Positions 42,681 to 51,608 of a stretch of 64,000 nucleotides of DNA are shown here, piece by piece. How positions within the stretch are numbered: position 1 is the stretch's first letter; the number at the start of each line of letters is the position of its first letter. Source of the DNA: Chthonomonas sp. (GTDB lineage Bacteria > Armatimonadota > Fimbriimonadia > Fimbriimonadales > Fimbriimonadaceae). The stretch covers positions 1 through 64,000 of the forward strand of contig JAEURR010000006.1 of the NCBI GenBank assembly GCA_016788115.1. The letters run 5' to 3'. Made by a program: the position numbers and the translations under genes. The notes under the pieces are model-generated. The model was not told the DNA's origin and did no database searches. It saw only the letters and a list, made by a program, of their open reading frames with translations.

Positions 42681-44570
42681 TCACAGGAACCACGGCTTTA
42701 GGTTCTCCACGGCAGGTAGTGGCAGTCCACGCGCTTGGAAGTCGTGAACGAGTTCTGCAACCAGGTGACAGTAATAGACCGATACTGGGGCATTTCGAGC
42801 GTTGAAGCCTCTCCAATTAGCCCCTGAGAGGTTGATCAGGTCTTGGAGCAGTTCCTCATCTGAAAGGGCACCTTCCGAGGACTCCCAGAGCTTCTGGACA
42901 TGGGTTGGGCCTGGGAAGGCTTTCGTCACCGTAGTTCTGCCCCTCGAAATGCCCTCGAACCAGAGCAAGAACTCGTTTCCACCGAGACGCACACCTGTTG
43001 CGCCGTATGGCACAAGGCTGTTCGCCTCTGGGTTGATGGCGAAGAACCGAGTTTGCTGGTTGATTTTCAGGACTGCGAAGTTATGTGTCGCCTGATCTGC
43101 GGCAGCAGCCTCAACTGTATCCTGTATTGAAGCCATCTCGTCTCTACGCAATCGAAACGATGCATGAAGGACAACATTCCGATATGATTCCGCCGCAGTT
43201 CCTAACTCCTCTGCCAGCTTCGATTTCAGTTCAGCAATGTATTGATCGTGATTCGCCGTCTCCGAGAGAACCCGAATCTTCTGGAACGCCCCGCTACTAT
43301 CGGTAAGGACCGCAAACGCAAAGAAACGCTCAATACCGCCTTCTGGGTTAAGTTTGTGACTCTGACTCACTCCAACGATCAAGGTATCGGTCTTAAGTGC
43401 CTTAACGTGCCAAGGCTGTCCACCCATCTTGCAGAACATTTGGAGCGCAATGTTCGCGATAGACCATTTGAGTTCGTCATCGGATGATAGAAGCGCGACA
43501 GTGCATCCTTGACTAGGTAACCCCGCGTTTGAGAAGGCGGACTTGATTGCGAGATACCTCGATTCGTCTTTGTCAGGCAAGATGAATACCGGCAATGGAG
43601 CGGGATCGTCGGCTTGTGCGCGAAGCAACACACGCTCGATTTCTGTTGCTGTGAATTCGCTTATTATGACCGGCTTCGTGTCCACCTGGACGGCGGTTCT
43701 GAAAAGGGCTTCAAATCCAGGAAAGCTACCAACTGACTTCTTGCCAGAGATAGCGTTGGCAAGACGAACAGCCGCCTGACGATCTTCCGCTCTGAAAGCA
43801 AATAGGAGCTTCGGGTTTGTCGGCGGTAGGGAATGAGGTCCGATGTCACGAACGCCCGGATACTGTGCTTCGCCAGTCTTTCCACCGGCGAAGGTGTACA
43901 CGCGCGGGCTCATTTCGAAGCCATCGACGGGCACAAAGTTGCGGTCAAGCTTTAGGGCCTCAATGCATCCAGATAGCTTCAAATCGGACAATAGGGTTTC
44001 GGCTCGGGCAACATAACTTTGGATTCGATCAAGCTTGTCTTTGTGGAAATCGACGTTGCGCCGGTAGTTTCTATCCAGTGACAGAGAGCGTTGCTGGATT
44101 CTGCGGCTAAATGGAACATCTGGGTTCTTCCTAAAGTGAAAGTCGGCTATGAGTCCATATTGATGTTTGACCTTCAGAAAATAGGGTTCCAAGACGAACA
44201 TGTCGGTGCCTTCCGTGTACGTATCCATTGGAAGTTCCAACTGATCGTGAAACCCAGGTTCGTAACTGAACTCGGAAGAATGCCTTTGTGCCGATTCCAG
44301 CAAAGCTCGTAGAAGTGCCCACCGACCCAGGTGGACATTGTCGTCTGGCTCAACGGAAAACTCATCGAATCCTTCGAGAGATTGGCTGGAAATCCAATAG
44401 GATCTCCTCTCGTCCCCACTTCGTGAGACAGGGAGAGTAAACCTGCGAACTCCGTCGACCGGCTTGGACTCACCCTCCTGCAAGATGCACTTTCGCCAAA
44501 CCGAAAAGGATGGAAGACCTTGCAGAATCGGCAGGAAGTTGAGCTTAAGTTGATATCTATTTTCGTTCAA
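42681..44570 (-). CDS. Prokaryotic Argonaute, apparently catalytically inactive
   Basis: A 629-residue protein. The C-terminal ~380 residues read as MID-PIWI. MID (~250-385) has V-F-I-L-P-D-K, R-Y-L-A-I-K, P-S-Q-G-C-T and F-C-K-M-G-G-Q-P-W, the 5'-end binding signature. PIWI (~390-625) includes T-L-I-V-G-V-S-Q-S-H, V-V-L-H-A-S-F, and a final L-I-N-L-S-G-A-N-W-R-G-F-N. The catalytic Asp expected after G-[IV] is Ser402, and other DEDX positions are also not evident, so slicing is unlikely. The N-terminal ~250 residues contain Q-Y-G-L-I-A-D-F-H-F and S-R-R-I-Q-Q-R-S-L-S-L-D, seen in long-type N/L regions, but a PAZ is not apparent. Likely guide-dependent sensor that triggers SIR2. It overlaps res by 4 bases. 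Confidence 0.87.
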   Translation of the reverse strand: MNENRYQLKLNFLPILQGLPSFSVWRKCILQEGESKPVDGVRRFTLPVSRSGDERRSYWISSQSLEGFDEFSVEPDDNVHLGRWALLRALLESAQRHSSEFSYEPGFHDQLELPMDTYTEGTDMFVLEPYFLKVKHQYGLIADFHFRKNPDVPFSRRIQQRSLSLDRNYRRNVDFHKDKLDRIQSYVARAETLLSDLKLSGCIEALKLDRNFVPVDGFEMSPRVYTFAGGKTGEAQYPGVRDIGPHSLPPTNPKLLFAFRAEDRQAAVRLANAISGKKSVGSFPGFEALFRTAVQVDTKPVIISEFTATEIERVLLRAQADDPAPLPVFILPDKDESRYLAIKSAFSNAGLPSQGCTVALLSSDDELKWSIANIALQMFCKMGGQPWHVKALKTDTLIVGVSQSHKLNPEGGIERFFAFAVLTDSSGAFQKIRVLSETANHDQYIAELKSKLAEELGTAAESYRNVVLHASFRLRRDEMASIQDTVEAAAADQATHNFAVLKINQQTRFFAINPEANSLVPYGATGVRLGGNEFLLWFEGISRGRTTVTKAFPGPTHVQKLWESSEGALSDEELLQDLINLSGANWRGFNARNAPVSVYYCHLVAELVHDFQARGLPLPAVENLKPWFL

Positions 44571-47500
44571 GGCACTTTGCCCCCGGCAAAATAAGGCGTC
44601 ACAGCGACCCGATCAAGATGAGCCCGAATCGCACCTGCCGCGTCCCAAGGGTCGGTGATTTCGATGAAAGCCCATCGGCCCAAACCACCGTGATTGTTCA
44701 CGGCAGGAACCCAGAGCGTTTCAGCGGTCGTGACTTTGGATTCTTTGTCCCGCTTCTGTGCCCCCGAAACTTCTACGATCAGGTTCAGTGGGTCGCCGTG
44801 ATCGACTCCGTCGTCGATCACGGCGATGAAGTCGGGAATATAGTTCCGCTGTTCGCCCTGGATCACATACGGGATGAGGAAGTTCAGACCCTGATTCTTC
44901 ACGTAGCGGATCACTTCGGGCATGTCCTCTAGAACCTGTTCGACCTTGAATTCCCAGTTCGAATCCGCGACGACATGCGACACGTGGCACTTGTCGGTCC
45001 GAGTCGCCATGACCGGCTTCGTCGTGTCGAAGTCCACATACCGGGTCGAACCGCAAGTGTCGTATGGGCGAAGGATCGGCTTGAGGGTACGTTTGGTCTC
45101 GGAAGCCCGCACAATGGCTTTATAAATGCGGTCAGCGGCTTCATAGGCAGTCTCCGTCAGCAAGAGAAGCTGAGGAAACGTGTCGTCTTTGCACGTGACG
45201 CATCGGGCAAGCCATTGCTTCGTGATCGAGAGTAGTTCGGGGAATCGCCAAGCTTGCACGTCCTGAACTCGGCCCGGTTCGGCGTCTTCGCCTTCGGGGG
45301 GTTCTTGCCTAAAGTAGCGTTCCAGAACGATCTTCGCCAAGAGGAACGCAACTTCGCTTTCACGCTTGCCGCGAAGGTCGTCAAGCGTGTGAATGCTGGA
45401 TTCGCCGACGATTGGCGCATTCTCGGTCTTGGTCGGAATATCGAGCGTGCTGAGGGTCAGATTCGAAGAGTCGGTGAAGTCGGCAGTCAGTCGTTCGGAT
45501 CGAATCTCGAACCGGTACCCGGTCAGCCTTGGGAACGTGATCTCGCACTCCATCCGGCTTTCAAGCGCTCGAACCCGGGTCGGGATCGGCCCCGGCTTTG
45601 GCCCTCCGGTGGAACCCGAACAAGGAATAAATGAGAACGGGACGCCGTAGACTTCGGCGTACTCCGGCTCGAATGCTTCGATCTCGACCGGTCCGGAGGG
45701 CCGTTCGAGCGTTCGCGTGGTTGCCGCATAGGACATGCGTCGGAGCCCGCGTCCGACCACCTGCTCACACAATAGCTGAGTGCCGAAAGCCCGAACTCCC
45801 AGAATGTGAGTGACCGTATTCGCGTCCCAGCCTTCGGTAAGCATGGACACGCTGACGACACATCGGATGTGTTCGCCAAGCTTGCCCGCCTTACCGACCG
45901 TGTTCATTACCTCTCTCAGGCAGTCTTCGTCGGTGATGTCGTCGGGGTTTCGACCGGGGAACCGTTGGACGTATTCAGCCTTGAACCGCTCGATTTCCTC
46001 ATGAGCGATCTTCTTGAAGTCGGCTGACATGGCGTCCCCTGAATCGAGTTGTTCGGAGTCAATCAGGATCGAGAAGGGACGGTGCCCCCATGCTCCGTCA
46101 CGCTCGTTCGAGAACAGCGGCAAGTTTCCGGGAACGACGATAGAATCGCCGTTTGAAAGCTCCTTCTCCCAACCCGAAACCCAGTCGTAAACAAGCTTCG
46201 AAACATTGGTGTTCGAGCAAACGACGATGAAGACCGGCGGGGTTATGCCCTTGGCGCGCGCTTCTTCGTTGGACTCCCAGAGCTTGAAATAGGTCTCGTA
46301 GTTGGCGTACAGGCTTCGCAGTGCGCCTTCGAGTTCTACTGGAAGCTTCGGTTCACCCGACACGGCGTCGGTCTTGCGTCCCTTCTTAGGAAGCGCGTCT
46401 TTGATGGAGACCCAGAGGTTCCGATAGGTCGGCTGTTCGCCGATCCCGGCGTTGTCTTGCACCGGCACGCGGGGCACTTTGACGATTCCGGATTCAATCG
46501 CATCAATCAGCGAGAAGTCGGAGACAACCCAGGGGAACAGAGTTCCTTCTGGCCAACCCGAACCACGAAGGAAGAACGGAGTCGCCGACAAATCGTAGAT
46601 CGCGCGAACTCCGATCTTATTCTTGACAGCTTCGATCCCTCGAAGCCAAATCCGGGCAAGTTCGTTCCGCTTCTTGGCCTCTTGGCCGTCTTCGCCGCTT
46701 AGCTTTTCCTCTTGTTCGCCGGGCTTGCGAACGTAGCAGTGATGCGCCTCATCTGAGAGAACGACGATGTTCTTCTTGTTGCCGAACTCTCTACACACCC
46801 GTCGAACCATTTCGTCGGGCGTCTCGGTGAACAGACCGGCTTCACCGTTGCCAAGAACCGACTTCGTCAGCTTTGGGGCTTCGATCTTCTCACGAAGCTT
46901 GAATGCGTGATAGTTCGTCACGATCATCTTGGCCCGGTGAAGCTGTTCCATCATGTCCGACGGCATTAGGTCAAGGGCACGGTAAATCGTATGCGGGTCG
47001 CTTGGTAAGAGAACCCGAAGTCGGTCCTTGATCGTGATGCCGGGAGTGATGATTAGGAATGTGTCGGAGAATCGTGCGTCTTGAGGGTTTGCTAGCTTGT
47101 TCAGAGCATGCCAAGCAATCAGCATTCCCATTACGGCGGTCTTGCCCGTACCCGTTGCCAGCTTCGACGCGATCCTGAAGAGACCTGGATTCGAAGAGTC
47201 GTTTGCTTCTCGCACCGAATTTTCGATCCAACCGTCGCCAAACTTCTTAGCCGCCTCGGTGATGTAAATGACCGTTTCGACAGCCTCAATTTGACAGAAG
47301 AACAGCCGTCTTGTGCGTTCAGAGTTCGTCCAATGTTCAAGTAACCGTGCGGTCGTTGTCGTGACGCCCGCATACCCGCCGTCGCGCCAAATTCGAACAC
47401 GCTCACGAATCCGGTTGATCGTTGTGTTCTCTTCAATCCGATCCGCAGTCCATTCGGTCTCAAAGACGAGCTGGCCACCTTTTTTCTTGACTTGAGCAAT

Positions 47501-47635
47501 GGGGATGAAGTACGAACTCGGTCGTCGAGATTCGAGAACCTCGTTCGTGATCCCATCAGACGCAAACTTGAAGTGGCGCGACGGAGCGACAAACGGCGAA
47601 TTTAGAATTGGATTTTCTATCGTGCTGTCGCTCAT
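44567..47635 (-). CDS. Type III-like restriction endonuclease Res, BPTD_3080 family
   Basis: A 1022-residue SF2 helicase-nuclease. Start E-N-P-I-L-N-S-P-F and R-R-P-S-S-Y-F-I-P-I are signatures of the BPTD_3080 family. Motif I is A-T-G-T-G-K-T near 170, motif II D-E-A-H-H, motif III S-A-T-P-F-F, and motif VI G-R-G-L-R-R. A PD-(D/E)XK-like C-terminus is marked by Y-I-P-D-F and V-E-V-S. It is the first gene of the operon, so the promoter must be in 47636-47890 next to the right end of element B. The stop overlaps the pAgo start by 4 bases. Confidence 0.92.
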   Translation of the reverse strand: MSDSTIENPILNSPFVAPSRHFKFASDGITNEVLESRRPSSYFIPIAQVKKKGGQLVFETEWTADRIEENTTINRIRERVRIWRDGGYAGVTTTTARLLEHWTNSERTRRLFFCQIEAVETVIYITEAAKKFGDGWIENSVREANDSSNPGLFRIASKLATGTGKTAVMGMLIAWHALNKLANPQDARFSDTFLIITPGITIKDRLRVLLPSDPHTIYRALDLMPSDMMEQLHRAKMIVTNYHAFKLREKIEAPKLTKSVLGNGEAGLFTETPDEMVRRVCREFGNKKNIVVLSDEAHHCYVRKPGEQEEKLSGEDGQEAKKRNELARIWLRGIEAVKNKIGVRAIYDLSATPFFLRGSGWPEGTLFPWVVSDFSLIDAIESGIVKVPRVPVQDNAGIGEQPTYRNLWVSIKDALPKKGRKTDAVSGEPKLPVELEGALRSLYANYETYFKLWESNEEARAKGITPPVFIVVCSNTNVSKLVYDWVSGWEKELSNGDSIVVPGNLPLFSNERDGAWGHRPFSILIDSEQLDSGDAMSADFKKIAHEEIERFKAEYVQRFPGRNPDDITDEDCLREVMNTVGKAGKLGEHIRCVVSVSMLTEGWDANTVTHILGVRAFGTQLLCEQVVGRGLRRMSYAATTRTLERPSGPVEIEAFEPEYAEVYGVPFSFIPCSGSTGGPKPGPIPTRVRALESRMECEITFPRLTGYRFEIRSERLTADFTDSSNLTLSTLDIPTKTENAPIVGESSIHTLDDLRGKRESEVAFLLAKIVLERYFRQEPPEGEDAEPGRVQDVQAWRFPELLSITKQWLARCVTCKDDTFPQLLLLTETAYEAADRIYKAIVRASETKRTLKPILRPYDTCGSTRYVDFDTTKPVMATRTDKCHVSHVVADSNWEFKVEQVLEDMPEVIRYVKNQGLNFLIPYVIQGEQRNYIPDFIAVIDDGVDHGDPLNLIVEVSGAQKRDKESKVTTAETLWVPAVNNHGGLGRWAFIEITDPWDAAGAIRAHLDRVAVTPYFAGGKVP

Positions 47636-47813
47636 GTGTCAATCCCGCCTCTCAAGGCATGGCAGTAATTTTAGCATGATCCGCCAAGATTCGTAGACGC
47701 AGTTCTGGTACCACAATTGCTCGCGGACACTCATGATTTGCGAGAAATCGAGCGCAGATCAATAGCCCGAATTGGATGGGATACTAAGCCGACAGAGCCA
47801 ACACTGCGCCACA

Positions 47814-47833
47814 TGGTGTCAAAAGTGGTGTCA
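47814..47833 (+). repeat. Candidate integrase arm-type sites, right end of element B
   Basis: TGGTGTCAAAAGTGGTGTCA is identical and in the same orientation to 29711-29730 at the left end of element B, 18.1 kb away. It is strong internal evidence that these are the two ends of one element. Confidence 0.7.
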
Positions 47834-47852
47834 TATCCGACCTCTAGAAACA

Positions 47853-47878
47853 AAAAAGCCCCTTGGGAGGGGCTTTTT
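47853..47878. terminator. Hairpin terminator of tRNA-Lys(CTT)
   Basis: AAAAAGCCCCT-TGGG-AGGGGCTTTTT lies 12 bases beyond the CCA end of the intact tRNA gene and has T-runs on both strands. It belongs to the right end of element B. Confidence 0.85.
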
Positions 47879-47889
47879 GAACCTAAATT

Positions 47890-47966
<77 letters not shown>

Positions 47967-48222
47967 ACGTGCTCGAACAGAAGATACCACACGGCGCGGG
48001 CGGTTGCAAGTCCTGCGGCTTCTGGCCAGCCCAATGGGCATGCCTTGCGTCGGTGCGCTGGTCGGCGGAGCCAGGAAACTCGCACACCAGGCTCGTGGAG
48101 CCCACCCAAAAAGAGAGCCTCACGACGGCACTGCAGGCCGTGAAGGAACTGCGCGGGCGGGCGCTCAGCGAACGGGAGGCCCAGCGAAAGAGCCACCGCC
48201 CGTCGAACCCAGCGTCGAGCTC
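47967..48222. other. GC-rich intergenic spacer at the right chromosomal junction
   Basis: 256 bases between tRNA-Lys and the peroxiredoxin gene. Open frames are present on both strands because of the GC content, but none has a convincing start or family signal. It should contain the tRNA-Lys promoter. Confidence 0.4.
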
Positions 48223-48702
48223 CTACCCCAGTTCAGCCAGCGCCGCGCGAACCGCATCGAAGTTCGGCAAATCCACAGGCGTCGGGGTCTCCTCGGCGTA
48301 GCGGATGACGCCTTGTTTGTCCACCACGAACGCCGCGCGTTTGGCCGCGGGGCCGTGCCCGGCCAGATCCGGAAGCACCACGTCGTACGCCTGTGAAGTC
48401 TTTTTGGAGTAGTCGCTCAGCAGCGAGACTTTGATGCCGTTCTGCTCCGCCCAAGCAGCCTGTGCAAAGGCGGTGTCGCCACTGATGCCGTACACCACCG
48501 CGTCGGCGTCACCAAATGCGCCCAGCCCGTTCGTCACGTCGCACATCTCTTGGGTGCACACCCCGGTGAAGGCGGCAGGAAAGAACAGGAGCACCACGTT
48601 CGATTGACCACGGTGGCTCGAAAGGGTCCGATCTTCAAGCTCTCCGGTGGAGAGCGATCGAAGGGTGAAATCCGGGGCGATAGTTCCTACTGTGAGTGCC
48701 AT
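48223..48702 (-). CDS. Peroxiredoxin (AhpE/Bcp-like)
   Basis: A 159-residue thioredoxin-fold peroxidase with the motif F-F-P-A-A-F-T-G-V-C-T-Q-E-M-C. C49 is the peroxidatic Cys in the T-x-x-C context and C54 is a possible resolving Cys; a conserved R-A-A-F-V-V-D appears later. Reduces hydroperoxides in the cytoplasm. AhpE-like one-Cys and Bcp-like classes cannot be separated by eye. First chromosomal gene right of the islands. Confidence 0.9.
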   Translation of the reverse strand: MALTVGTIAPDFTLRSLSTGELEDRTLSSHRGQSNVVLLFFPAAFTGVCTQEMCDVTNGLGAFGDADAVVYGISGDTAFAQAAWAEQNGIKVSLLSDYSKKTSQAYDVVLPDLAGHGPAAKRAAFVVDKQGVIRYAEETPTPVDLPNFDAVRAALAELG

Positions 48703-48785
48703 GTCCCGTATTCTACGGGGGAGAGGCGCAGGTTTGCAGCGGCTGCCGAAGCAATTCGCTCGGAACTTCGGCAGCCGCGCGACAC

Positions 48786-49322
48786 CTAGTGTTCGGGTTG
48801 GAGGAGACCGTATTTTCCGTCCTTTCGGCGGTAAAGCACTTCCACTCGATTTGTATCCTCATTCTTGAAGATGAAGAAGGGGTGGTCCACCATCTCAAGC
48901 TGCAGCGCTGCCTCTTCGATCGACATCGGTTTGACGGTGAACTGCTTGTGTTCGACCAGATCGTAAGCGTGGTGGTCGTGATCAGCCGCATCCGGCTCAC
49001 TGAGTGCCGGTGGCAGATGGTGTCCTCGGCGATGGTAGCTGTCGCTCATTCGCCTCTTCAGCCGACGCAATCGCTGGTCCAGTTTCTCACTCACCAAGTC
49101 GATCGCCGCGCAAACGTTTTGGTCCATCTCTTCCCCACGTACGGTAAAGCCGTCCGCGAAGACCGTGACCTCCACACGATGGCCGTTCTTCATTTCGCGG
49201 TGGACTATCTCGACCCTGCTCGCGCGATTAAAGAAACGATCGAGACGTCCCAATTTCTCAGCCGCGTACTGTCGATCCTTGTCGCTGAGGTTGCCTTCCG
49301 CATTTCGGACTAGAACTTCCAT
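48786..49322 (-). CDS. hpf: Ribosome hibernation promoting factor, long form
   Basis: A 178-residue protein. The N-terminal ~100 residues form the HPF/YfiA fold (L-x-R-N-A-E-G-N-L-S, Y-A-A-E-K-L-G-R-L-D-R-F-F, A-I-D-L-V-S-E-K-L-D-Q-R-L-R-R). A charged His/Asp-rich linker follows, then a C-terminal dimerisation domain (F-T-V-K-P-M-S-I-E-E-A-A-L-Q-L-E-M-V-D-H-P-F-F-I-F). Long HPF makes 100S ribosome dimers in stationary phase. It lies 10 bases after the ispDF gene on the same strand. Confidence 0.95.
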   Translation of the reverse strand: MEVLVRNAEGNLSDKDRQYAAEKLGRLDRFFNRASRVEIVHREMKNGHRVEVTVFADGFTVRGEEMDQNVCAAIDLVSEKLDQRLRRLKRRMSDSYHRRGHHLPPALSEPDAADHDHHAYDLVEHKQFTVKPMSIEEAALQLEMVDHPFFIFKNEDTNRVEVLYRRKDGKYGLLQPEH

Positions 49323-49332
49323 GAGTGCCTCC

Positions 49333-50445
49333 TTAGGTGTCGTGACGCTTCACGGTGGCGACAGCGAAGGCTGCAATGCCTTCACTCCGCCCGATTGCGC
49401 CAAGTCGTTCATTGGTCGTGGCCTTCAGGCTCACGCGCTCGGGAGAGATCCCGGCTGCAGCGGCCATGGTGCGACAGACTTCGTCGCGTTTGGGGAGTAC
49501 CTTCGGTCTTTCGGCCACCACTGTACTATCAATATTCACTATTTCCCACCCCAATTCCTTCAGCCTTACTGCGGTTTCTTTCAGAAACGTCACTGAAGGT
49601 TGGTCTTTCCACCGTGGGTCCGTGTTCGGATAATGCAGCCCGATATCGCCCAGGTTCACCGCCCCGAGCAGAGCATCGACAACGGCGTGAATCAATGCAT
49701 CCGCGTCGGAGTGCCCATCAAGCCCAGGTCGATCGTCGAACTCCACTCCTCCCAGCATCATCTTGCGGTCCGGGTCAGCGCTGAAGCTGTGGATATCGTA
49801 ACCAAGTCCCGTGCGAGTTTCCATAGGGATGCGTGCGAGGTCGTCTGCGTTCGTTAGTTTGACGTTTTTCCGGTCTCCATTTACTCGATCGGCGCGAATT
49901 CCGATCTGCATCAGGGCACCGATGTCGTCCGTCGTCCCGGCCGACGACGCGGCATACGCACGCAGAAGATCCTCCCGGTCCGCCGCCTGCGGTGTCTGCA
50001 CTCTGTACAGGCCGTCTCGGTCGAGCGTCGTATCCGCCTCGGCATCGACTCGGCGAATTGTGTCGGTCACCGGTATTGCCGGATACGCAGCCCCGGACTC
50101 CTTTGCAGCCGCAATGACGCGGGTGATCACGTCTGCGCTCACAAAGGGGCGTGCGCCATCGTGGACCAGTACAAGTCCAGCCGCAGCGGCAGTGACTCCT
50201 GCGCGCGCGCTCTCTTGGCGAGTCGCGCCCCCGGCGACCACAAAACTTGCTTCCGGAGCGTCGGTTCGCATACGCTCCAGCGCATCCGCCGACACCACAA
50301 GCCCAACCTGGTCCACCAGCGGATGAGAGAGAAAGGCATCGAACGAGCGACGCCAAACCGGAATCCCGGCCAGCAGCACCTCCATCTTGTTTCCGCCGAA
50401 TCGCTGGCCCGCACCTGCCGCTAGAATGATCGCCGTAACGGTCAT
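49333..50445 (-). CDS. ispDF: Bifunctional IspD/IspF (MEP pathway)
   Basis: A 370-residue fusion. IspD part: nucleotide-binding loop I-L-A-A-G-A-G-Q-R-F-G-G at 7-18, H-D-G-A-R-P at 95-100, Q-T-P-Q at 150-153. The IspF part starts near residue 209 with R-T-G-L-G-Y-D-I-H, metal ligands D217 and H219, and contains H-S-D-A-D-A-L-x-H-A and K-A-T-T-N-E. It makes 4-diphosphocytidyl-methylerythritol and the cyclodiphosphate, so the host makes isoprenoids by the MEP route. ATG overlaps the PIN-TRAM stop by 4 bases. Confidence 0.96.
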   Translation of the reverse strand: MTVTAIILAAGAGQRFGGNKMEVLLAGIPVWRRSFDAFLSHPLVDQVGLVVSADALERMRTDAPEASFVVAGGATRQESARAGVTAAAAGLVLVHDGARPFVSADVITRVIAAAKESGAAYPAIPVTDTIRRVDAEADTTLDRDGLYRVQTPQAADREDLLRAYAASSAGTTDDIGALMQIGIRADRVNGDRKNVKLTNADDLARIPMETRTGLGYDIHSFSADPDRKMMLGGVEFDDRPGLDGHSDADALIHAVVDALLGAVNLGDIGLHYPNTDPRWKDQPSVTFLKETAVRLKELGWEIVNIDSTVVAERPKVLPKRDEVCRTMAAAAGISPERVSLKATTNERLGAIGRSEGIAAFAVATVKRHDT

Positions 50446-51608
50446 GAGTTCTCGGGGCTACGAGTTCGTCGCTTTTGACCGGCCGCAGAGTCCCCTGGAC
50501 CGGCGACCTCACCAAAGATCATCTTGCCGCGCTCGGTCTGAATCACCTGGGTGACCACCACCGCAACGCTCTCGCCGAGGTGCTGACGTGCGTTCTCCAC
50601 GACGACCATAGTTCCATCGTCCAAGTATCCCACGCCTTGGCCGTGCTGGCTTCCCTCCCGCGAGATGACGAGGTCCATGCGCTCCCGTGGCAAGATGTTG
50701 GGCTTGAGCGCCATGGCGAGGTCATTCAAGTTCAGGACCTTCACGTTCTGTAGGCTCGCAACCCGGTTCAGGTTGACATCGTTGGTGACCAATTCTGCAC
50801 CTAACGCTTTCGTGAGCGTAACCAGTCGCGAATCGACTTCGTCATCTTCGTCCGGCGCAACGCGGTCGTAGGTGCCTACTTGAATTTCGAAGTCCCCCTG
50901 CATGAGGCGCAAAATGTCCAACCCGCGGCGACCTCGCTGACGCCGTAATGGATCGGGCGAATCGGCGATGTACTGCAGCTCGTCAAGCACGAATTGAGGG
51001 ATGTAGAATCGGCCTTCGAGGAAGCCGGTGCGCGCGACATCGTAGATGCGACCATCAATGATGACGTTCGTGTCCAAGACCTTGAAGCCCGTCTTCTTGG
51101 GCTTGCTCGCTGCGCCGTACCACGGCAAGACCTCGCCCATCGAGCGCAATGCAAACACCCCGAGCGCGCTGAGGCCGATGATAAATCCGAAGGTCGCAAC
51201 CGGCGGAATCCAGATGTAATTCGGCGCAAGCATCGCCTGCAGAAGCGCATAGACGGGCAGTGAGGCGAGAATCCCCACGAAGATGCCAAGGAACAAGTTG
51301 ACCTTGTCGCCGGCGGCCATCCGGTCCCAAGAGGTGCCCGCGAGGCTGCCGTATTTCGCCAACTGCGCCCCGAGGCTTGCCCCGAGAACCATCCCGATGA
51401 TGGCCACCGAGATGTTGCTGATGAGGTTGAGCTTCGAACGATAAAGCTCAATGTCGATCCCAGTCTTCAGATACTGGTTGCAGAACGCGATGACCGAGAG
51501 CTGAATGCTCTCGGCGTAGATGCCCGCCAAAACGGCTCCGATAACGCCAAGCAGTGCAATACAGACAGCTCGGAACGACTTCAACCTCTCCCCCCTGCAG
51601 CTTGCCAC
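50442..51608 (-). CDS. PIN-TRAM membrane protein (YacL-like)
   Basis: A 388-residue protein: four hydrophobic segments (~12-30, ~63-85, ~103-125, ~130-152), a PIN ribonuclease domain starting V-L-D-T-N-V-I-I-D-G-R (catalytic Asp) with D-E-L-Q, and A-E-L-V-T-N-D-V-N-L. The C-terminal TRAM domain has G-Q-G-V-G-Y-L-D-D-G-T-M-V-V-V. This protein lies upstream of ispD in many bacteria. Possible RNA-processing role at the membrane. The start is uncertain: it overlaps the transglutaminase gene by 28 bases. Confidence 0.93.
   Translation of the reverse strand: MASCRGERLKSFRAVCIALLGVIGAVLAGIYAESIQLSVIAFCNQYLKTGIDIELYRSKLNLISNISVAIIGMVLGASLGAQLAKYGSLAGTSWDRMAAGDKVNLFLGIFVGILASLPVYALLQAMLAPNYIWIPPVATFGFIIGLSALGVFALRSMGEVLPWYGAASKPKKTGFKVLDTNVIIDGRIYDVARTGFLEGRFYIPQFVLDELQYIADSPDPLRRQRGRRGLDILRLMQGDFEIQVGTYDRVAPDEDDEVDSRLVTLTKALGAELVTNDVNLNRVASLQNVKVLNLNDLAMALKPNILPRERMDLVISREGSQHGQGVGYLDDGTMVVVENARQHLGESVAVVVTQVIQTERGKMIFGEVAGPGDSAAGQKRRTRSPENS

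Noticed and set aside
41520-44570. SPARSA short-pAgo system
   Set aside because: The SIR2 protein is too short for an APAZ fusion and the pAgo is longer than short pAgos, so I did not use this name.
47969-48396. Plus-strand frames between tRNA-Lys and the peroxiredoxin gene
   Set aside because: They run into the antisense of the peroxiredoxin gene and have no ribosome-binding site or recognisable motif.
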